Shown here one piece after another: positions 58,821 to 64,000 of a stretch of 64,000 bases of DNA; position 1 is the first letter of the stretch; every line of letters begins with the position of its first letter. The DNA is from Solimonas_A sp052035235 (GTDB lineage: Bacteria; Pseudomonadota; Gammaproteobacteria; Nevskiales; Nevskiaceae): the NCBI GenBank assembly GCA_052035235.1, contig JBPOHT010000030.1, positions 62,001 through 126,000 on the forward strand. The letters run 5' to 3'. Position numbers and translations under genes: made by a program. Under the pieces are notes generated by a model. That model was not told the origin of the DNA. It saw nothing but the letters and a program-made list of their open reading frames with translations, and made no database searches.

Positions 58821-61100
58821 TCAGAACTGGAACTCGAGGCCGCCCATCAGGCGGCGGCCGTAGCCCAGCGCCGCCACGGGATCACGGCGCAGCGCCGTGG
58901 TGGCGGCGTCCAGGCGGTAATCGCGGTCGGCCAGGTTGCTGCCGTTGAAGAACAGGCCGAGCGACCGGTACTGCCAGCGCACTGACAGGTTGAGCAGGGT
59001 GTAGGCCTCGATCTGGTGGTCGGCACCGTTGTCGATCTGTGCCGAGGTCGAACCCACGCGCTGCGCCTCCGGGCGGATCAGCAGGTTGCGGATCGGCGTC
59101 CATTCCAGGGCCACGGTCATGGAGTACTCTGGCGACTTGGGAATCGGGTTGCCGCTGTAGTCACCCGCCGAGCTGGTGAACTCGATGATCTTGCCGTCGA
59201 CGATGCCCAGGCTGCCGACCAGGCGCAGGCTCTCGAAGGGCGAGGTTCCCAGCTCCAGTTCGCCGCCACGGATACGCGAGCGGCCGGCGTTCTCGATGAT
59301 CTGGCAGGTCAGCGGACCCACCGGCACCTGCATGTCCTCCCAGTCGGTGTGGAACAGGTTCACGGCATAGTGCGTGCGCCAGCCGCCCAGGCGCCCCTTG
59401 AGTGACATCTCATAGTTGCGGGTGCGCTCCTCGTCGAAGCTGTAGCGCTGTCCGCAGGCCAGGTGGTAGCCGTCGCCGCCGGGGCGATAGCCCTCGGTGT
59501 AGGACGCGCCGACGAAGCCGTTCTCGAACAGCTCATAGCTGGCGGCCAGCTTGGGCAGCACCGCCGAGAAGCTGCGGCTGACATCGGTCTCGCCGTCAGG
59601 CCCCAGGACCTGCGCACCCTGCAGCAGCAGCACGGCGGCCTCGGCCAGCGGGTTGTCGCCGCCCAGGTCGTTGACCGAATGGCGTCCGTTGCGCTCGTGG
59701 TCCACGCGCAGGCCGGCCGTCAGCGTCAGGCGGTCACTGGCCTGCCAGTCGAGTTCGCCGAACACGGCCTGGTTCTCGATGCGCGCCGGGTTGTCGGACA
59801 CTACCGTCACGCCGCCCAGCGGCAGCGAGCAGATCAGGCCGACCGGGCAGAAGCCCACCGCGTCCAGCAGGGCTGTCAGCGCGGTCAGGCCGGTGGAATA
59901 CTCGCCGTCCTTGCCGTCGAAGTAGTACAGGCCCAGGGTGCCGCGCAAGCTGTCCCCGTTGAAGGTGGCACGCAGCTCCTGCGAGAAGGAGCGCGAGTCG
60001 GCCACCTGTGCGATGAAGCCGTCCTCCCGCTCGGTGTAGTCCACGTCCAGGTGCAGCAGGGTGTGAGAGCGGGCCCAGGAACTGACCGAGCGCAAGGTCC
60101 AGTCCTCGCCGAGGCGCAGGCGCTGGTCCACCGAGTAGAGCTTGGCTTCGCTGTCGACCTCGCTGGGCTCGTTGGCCGTGGCCACGCGCTCCCGCTCGCG
60201 GGTCTGCAGGACATAGCGGTTGCCGATCTTGCGGCGGTTGTCGGCGGCACCCAGCACCACCTCGTAGGGGCCCTCGGCGCCGAACGGCGTGATCTTGGCG
60301 CGCAGGCGCGTGCCATGGCTGCGGTCCCGCGCCCACTCGTCATCGTCGAGGGTCTGGTTGTAGAGCTCGCCGTCGCTGCTGCGGTAGTCGGTGACCAGGC
60401 GGATCGCCAGCAGGTCCGGTAGCAGGGTGGCGCCAAAGGCCGCGGCGCCCTGCTGCGCGCCATCGTTGCCGACGCCCAGGCGCCCGCGGAACTCGGGGAT
60501 GAAGCTGCCTTCCACCTGCGGCTCCACGGTGTTGATCACCACGGCGCCGGCCATGGCGTTGCGGCCCTGGCTGGTGGACTGCGGTCCACGGAAGATCTCG
60601 ACCTGGGCAAGGTCGAAAGCGGAAAGATCCGCAAAGCCCATCGCGCCGCGCGGCAGGCCCACGCCGTCGACCACGATGGTGGTGGCGGTACCATAGATGG
60701 TGCCGGCGCCGACCAGGCTGGCGCCGTAGCTGCCGATGCCGCGCATGCTGATCGTGCTGAGGCCCAGCTCGCTGTCGTTCCAGCCGGTGTTGGGCGTGGC
60801 GCGGATCACGTCGTAGACATCGCGCGCGGCGCTGCGCTCGATCTCCGCGCCGGTCTTCACCGCGACGCTGGCCGTGGTGCGCTCGGCCTCGCGGGTCAAC
60901 AGTTCACCCGTGACCACGATCGTAGGCAGCACCACCGCCGCGGGCGGCGGCTCCGGGGTTGCGGGCATCGGCGCCGGCTGCTGCGCCAGCGGGATCGTCG
61001 TCACCGCCTCCGGCGCCGTCTCCTCTTGCGCCAGTGCCGTGGTCGTCCCCATCAGGGTTGCCAGCAATGCGGCCCCCCGCAGCATGCGCTCCGCCCCCAT
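58821..61100 (-). CDS. TonB-dependent outer-membrane receptor
   Basis: 759 residues with signal peptide (LRGAALLATLMGTTTALAQE). The plug domain (about 65-180) has VKTGAEIERSAARDVYDVIR and GISTISMRGIG-like LSTISMRGIGSYG, NAMAGAVVIN. The barrel follows, ending in the terminal aromatic residue (MGGLEFQF). Such receptors take up ferric siderophores or other large ligands with energy from TonB. It is the first gene of the operon, behind a Fur-like site, which suggests iron repression. The ligand is unknown. Confidence 0.92.
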   Translation of the reverse strand: MGAERMLRGAALLATLMGTTTALAQEETAPEAVTTIPLAQQPAPMPATPEPPPAAVVLPTIVVTGELLTREAERTTASVAVKTGAEIERSAARDVYDVIRATPNTGWNDSELGLSTISMRGIGSYGASLVGAGTIYGTATTIVVDGVGLPRGAMGFADLSAFDLAQVEIFRGPQSTSQGRNAMAGAVVINTVEPQVEGSFIPEFRGRLGVGNDGAQQGAAAFGATLLPDLLAIRLVTDYRSSDGELYNQTLDDDEWARDRSHGTRLRAKITPFGAEGPYEVVLGAADNRRKIGNRYVLQTRERERVATANEPSEVDSEAKLYSVDQRLRLGEDWTLRSVSSWARSHTLLHLDVDYTEREDGFIAQVADSRSFSQELRATFNGDSLRGTLGLYYFDGKDGEYSTGLTALTALLDAVGFCPVGLICSLPLGGVTVVSDNPARIENQAVFGELDWQASDRLTLTAGLRVDHERNGRHSVNDLGGDNPLAEAAVLLLQGAQVLGPDGETDVSRSFSAVLPKLAASYELFENGFVGASYTEGYRPGGDGYHLACGQRYSFDEERTRNYEMSLKGRLGGWRTHYAVNLFHTDWEDMQVPVGPLTCQIIENAGRSRIRGGELELGTSPFESLRLVGSLGIVDGKIIEFTSSAGDYSGNPIPKSPEYSMTVALEWTPIRNLLIRPEAQRVGSTSAQIDNGADHQIEAYTLLNLSVRWQYRSLGLFFNGSNLADRDYRLDAATTALRRDPVAALGYGRRLMGGLEFQF

Positions 61101-61112
61101 GAATCCACCCTT

Positions 61113-61135
61113 AATTGATAATGTTTCTCAATTGT
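61113..61135 (-). promoter_or_regulatory. Fur-like operator before the TonB receptor gene
   Basis: GATAATGTTTCTCAATTGT (61117-61135) matches 12 of 19 positions of the Fur consensus GATAATGATAATCATTATC, including GATAATG. AATTGA and TCAATT form symmetric arms. It lies 12 bases before the receptor ATG, where it could block the promoter. Confidence 0.6.
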
Positions 61136-61232
61136 AAAGGAGCAGGCAGGAATCCGCGCGCGCTGTCCTTTATGATCACATCGCAATTGCCGGGCGCCCA
61201 GGAGGGCCCCTTACTCCAGGCCCGAGGTGCCG

Positions 61233-63170
61233 ATGCACGATCTGCCGGAAGCAGGACCGGGTGGCAGGGACGCCACCGCCGCTGCACCCCGCCCCGCCGG
61301 CATGCGCCCGCAGGAGGCGGCGGCGGCCATTCTCGAAAGCATCACCGACGCCTTCTTCGCGCTCGACCGCGAGTGGCGCTTCCGCTACCTCAATGCCCAG
61401 GCGGAGCAGCAGATGCAGCGCTCCGGCCAGCACCTGCTGGGCCAGGTGATCTGGGACATCTTTCCGGACGTGGGCGCCAGCGTCTTCGGTGCCGCCATGC
61501 GGCGCGCCATGGATCAGCGCCAGCGCGGCTCCGCCGACGCCTGGTTCGAGCCCGACGCGTGCTGGTACGAGATGCGCACCTATCCCGCCCCCGAAGGCAT
61601 CTCGGTCTACTACCGCGACGTCACCGAGGAGCGGCAGGCCGAGGCCCAGGTGCAGCAGGCCGGTCGCGAGCGACGCCTGTACGAGGCCATCCTCACCAAT
61701 ACCCCGGACCTTGCCTACGTCTTCGACCGGCAGCACCGCTTCATCTACGCCAACGAGGTGTTGCTGAAGATGTGGAGCAAGAGCTGGGACGAGGCCATCG
61801 GCAAGACCTGCCTGGAGCTCGGCTACGAGCCCTGGCACGCCGAGATGCACGACCGCGAGATCGAGCAGGTCGTCGCCACGCGCCAGCCGGTGCGGGGCGT
61901 GGTGCCCTTCAACGGCAGCTTCGGCCGGCGCATGTACGACTACATCTTCGTCCCGGTCTTCAACGCCCAGGGCGAGGTCGAGGCTGTTGCCGGCACCACC
62001 CGAGACGTCACCGAGGCGCAGGAGTCCGAGCAGAAGCTGCAGCGCTTCGCCGACGAGCTGGCGGAGGCCGACCGCCGCAAGACCGAGTTCCTGGCCATGC
62101 TCGCGCACGAGCTGCGCAACCCGCTCGCGCCGATCCGCAATGCCGCCGAGATCATCCGCCGCCACCCGGCCGACGCGCCGGGCGTGCTGGAGGCCGCGGA
62201 AATCCTGCAGCGCCAGATCGGCCAGATGGTGCGGCTGGTGGACGACCTGATGGACGTCAGCCGCATCAGCCGCGGCCGCATCGGGCTGCAGCTGGAGCCC
62301 ACCGACCTGGCCACCGTGCTCGGGCAGGCGATGGAGTCTGCCGGCCCGATGATCGAGGCCGCCTCGCAGGAACTGTCGGTGCAGTTGCCGTCAGGCTTCC
62401 TGCCGCTGCAGGCCGACACCGTGCGGCTGACGCAGGTCTTCAGCAACCTGCTCAACAATGCCTCCCAGTACAGCCAGCCCGGCTCGCACATCCGGCTCGA
62501 GGCGGACCGGCAGGGCGACCAGCTGCGGGTCACGGTCCGCGACCAGGGCATCGGCATCGCCCCCGCCGCCCTGCCCGGCATATTCGACATGTTCAGCCAG
62601 GTGGACCGCTCGCTGGAACGCCCCCGCAGCGGCCTGGGCATCGGCCTGGCGCTGGTAAAGACCCTGGTGGAGCTCCACGGCGGCCGGATCGAGGGGCACA
62701 GCGAGGGCCTCGGCCTGGGCAGCGAGTTCCACGTGTGGCTGCCGCTGGCGCCGCAACCCGAGGACGCCGTGACCGCCACCACCGCGCCGGCCGCGGTCAG
62801 CGGCCGGCGCGTGCTGGTGGTGGACGACAACGTCGATGCCGCGCACACCCTGGGGCAGTTGCTGGAACTGCTCGGCAACGAGGTCTGCCTGGCGCACGAC
62901 GGCCAGGCCGGCGTGGATGCCGCCGCCGAATTCCAGCCGGAGTTGGTCCTGATGGATATCGGCCTGCCGCGGCTCAACGGCTACGAGGCCTGCCGCCACA
63001 TCCGCAGCCAGGGCCAGGAGCGGCGCCCCGTGATCATCGCGCTGACCGGCTGGGGCCAGGAGCAGGACCGCGCCCAGTCGGCCGAGGCCGGCTTCGACGC
63101 CCACCTGGTCAAGCCGGTGAAATACGACACCCTGATGCAGCTCGCGGCGAAGCTGCTCCCTCCGGCCTGA
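61233..63170 (+). CDS. Soluble PAS hybrid histidine kinase
   Basis: 645 residues from the ATG at 61233 (a GTG at 61227 is possible). Two PAS domains (about 25-135 and 145-265) lead to a kinase core with acceptor His in LAMLAHELRNPLAPI, an ATPase domain with NLLNNASQYSQPGS and GLGIGLALVKTLVELHGG, and a C-terminal receiver with DDN and acceptor Asp in LMDIGLPRLNGYE. No membrane segment is present, so it senses an internal signal. It is divergent from the TonB receptor operon across the Fur-like site and could be affected by it. Confidence 0.92.
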   Translation: MHDLPEAGPGGRDATAAAPRPAGMRPQEAAAAILESITDAFFALDREWRFRYLNAQAEQQMQRSGQHLLGQVIWDIFPDVGASVFGAAMRRAMDQRQRGSADAWFEPDACWYEMRTYPAPEGISVYYRDVTEERQAEAQVQQAGRERRLYEAILTNTPDLAYVFDRQHRFIYANEVLLKMWSKSWDEAIGKTCLELGYEPWHAEMHDREIEQVVATRQPVRGVVPFNGSFGRRMYDYIFVPVFNAQGEVEAVAGTTRDVTEAQESEQKLQRFADELAEADRRKTEFLAMLAHELRNPLAPIRNAAEIIRRHPADAPGVLEAAEILQRQIGQMVRLVDDLMDVSRISRGRIGLQLEPTDLATVLGQAMESAGPMIEAASQELSVQLPSGFLPLQADTVRLTQVFSNLLNNASQYSQPGSHIRLEADRQGDQLRVTVRDQGIGIAPAALPGIFDMFSQVDRSLERPRSGLGIGLALVKTLVELHGGRIEGHSEGLGLGSEFHVWLPLAPQPEDAVTATTAPAAVSGRRVLVVDDNVDAAHTLGQLLELLGNEVCLAHDGQAGVDAAAEFQPELVLMDIGLPRLNGYEACRHIRSQGQERRPVIIALTGWGQEQDRAQSAEAGFDAHLVKPVKYDTLMQLAAKLLPPA

Positions 63171-63175
63171 GGATC

Positions 63176-63967
63176 TCAGCCCGGCGAGTCACCGTTGCTG
63201 GCGTAGTCGTGCATGCCCTCGCGGATACGCTCGCTGCCTTGCTGGTCATCACCATACGGCGCCTGCCGGTTCCACTGGCCCCATTCCGGGCGGGACAGGC
63301 CGGCTGCCTGCTGCGCCCAGCCGGCCCAGCGCAGCAGCACCTCTTCCGGCAGCCCCACCGAGCGGCCATGCGCACCCCAGCCACGGTTGGAATCGTCCAG
63401 CGTGTGCTGCGCGGTCGGCAGCGCGGACAGGCCGAGTACCGCATAGTCGATGCCGAATCCGGCCACACTGCCCTGCTCGCGGAACACCTTCTGCGGCGGC
63501 AGCCAGGGCCGGTTCACCTGCAGGCGCCGGCCGTCCCAGGCAATGCCCAGGCGCGCGCGCCCCTGGAACACCGCCACGGTATGGCGACCCTCCGGACCTT
63601 CCACCACCACCTGCGTGGCGTAGTCCACCGTGGCGCCGCAGTTGCGCTCGATCACCGAGGCACTGAGGCCATCGCGGCGCAGGTCCACCCATTGCAGCAG
63701 GCGCTCGCCGCAGCTACCGATCACCGTATCGGTGCCGTTCCAGTTCAGCACCAGGCTGCGGCCATCGGCCGACTCGCGCAGGGAGTACTGGTCCGGGCCG
63801 TCCGCGGCGATGTCCACGGCGGACGGCATGGCCGCCTGCAGCACCGTTGCCAGCAACAGGGCAACGCCCCCCGAGACACCCACGCTCACGACCCTGCTGC
63901 CGTGCGGCGCACGGCCCCCCGCGTCTGACTCATGACAACCCCCATCGTCCCACCCCTCGCGGAACAT
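63176..63967 (-). CDS. Secreted or membrane-anchored protein of unknown function
   Basis: 263 residues. A hydrophobic segment at about 26-48 (VVSVGVSGGVALLLATVLQA) looks like a late signal or anchor, so the true start may be downstream of the one given. The mature part is beta-rich (LVLNWNGTDTVIGSCGERLL, GRARLGIAWDGRRLQ), with two cysteines that may pair. No family is recognised. It converges with the kinase gene, five bases apart. Confidence 0.6.
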   Translation of the reverse strand: MFREGWDDGGCHESDAGGRAPHGSRVVSVGVSGGVALLLATVLQAAMPSAVDIAADGPDQYSLRESADGRSLVLNWNGTDTVIGSCGERLLQWVDLRRDGLSASVIERNCGATVDYATQVVVEGPEGRHTVAVFQGRARLGIAWDGRRLQVNRPWLPPQKVFREQGSVAGFGIDYAVLGLSALPTAQHTLDDSNRGWGAHGRSVGLPEEVLLRWAGWAQQAAGLSRPEWGQWNRQAPYGDDQQGSERIREGMHDYASNGDSPG

Positions 63968-64000
63968 ACGCCTGGAACATGCAGGAAGCGAACCACCTTG

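Noticed and set aside
1..64000. CRISPR arrays, rRNA genes, insertion sequences with transposase
   Set aside because: No regularly spaced direct repeats, rRNA signatures or transposase motifs were seen on either strand.

Overview
The window comes from a GC-rich chromosome with strong Shine-Dalgarno sites and frequent ATGA gene overlaps. REP-like palindromes, paralogous hybrid sensor kinases and c-di-GMP enzymes, AraC-type regulators of the fatty-acid-desaturase kind, and a TonB-dependent receptor operon all point to a gammaproteobacterium, probably of the Xanthomonadales/Nevskiales type. No rRNA, tRNA or CRISPR array was seen, so the placement is an inference.

Bases 1-21.2 kb hold the structural and lysis genes of a short-tailed (podovirus-like) prophage, all on the minus strand. 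In transcription order they are holin, SAR-type endolysin, a spanin-like protein, small and large terminase, portal, a small protein, an internal virion-like protein, scaffold, major capsid protein, a small protein, a second virion-like protein, adaptor proteins, an unassigned virion protein and a tail nozzle protein. Three points in this order carry AT-rich cassettes in which a phage-type protein, or the gene right after a phage gene, ends in a polymorphic-toxin domain and is followed by one or more immunity-type genes. The cassettes are 13.26-15.29 kb (unassigned toxin end plus HEAT-like immunity protein), 7.31-9.00 kb (papain-fold deamidase-type toxin plus Imm35 and Imm32) and 0-1.56 kb (type-44 toxin plus a membrane-anchored candidate immunity protein). 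A chorismate mutase, a secreted protein and decayed immunity-like genes also sit inside the cluster.

Two copies of one promoter/operator/leader block (11.5 kb and 21.2 kb) precede the scaffold-capsid operon and the lysis-terminase operon. Each is followed by a factor-independent terminator about 27 bases after the predicted start site, and further terminators lie between late genes. The same operator palindrome (ACGGAATTCCGT and variants) recurs around an S24-type repressor and a Cro-like gene at 30.3-31.4 kb, next to a gene resembling a Q-type antiterminator. The likely circuit is that one repressor silences the early and both late promoters, and an antiterminator lets polymerase pass the terminators on induction. 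REP/REPIN elements fill several gaps between head genes, so the element looks long resident. No integrase, replication gene or tail spike was seen inside the window, but the left end is cut off.

Between these two phage modules, 21.3-29.8 kb holds ordinary chromosomal genes: thioesterase, MFS transporter, GrpB-like protein, YitT-like protein, an AraC regulator divergent from a fatty acid desaturase, and a GGDEF-EAL protein. From 32.5 to 43 kb lie a diguanylate cyclase, a hybrid sensor kinase, an XRE regulator, an EndA-like nuclease, a broken ETHE1-type dioxygenase next to a TauE exporter, TspO, and an RpoN protein. From 42.9 to 54.8 kb lie stress and envelope genes (PRC-barrel, DUF4142, low-affinity iron permease family), hydrolases, a FAD/Rieske oxidoreductase, a nitrilase divergent from an AraC regulator, and a CinA-type amidohydrolase. 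From 54.8 to 61.1 kb a tight five-gene operon (TonB receptor, membrane hydrolase, flavin-binding protein, PepSY membrane protein, small membrane protein) sits behind a Fur-like box and probably serves iron-chelate uptake. A second hybrid kinase and a secreted protein end the window.
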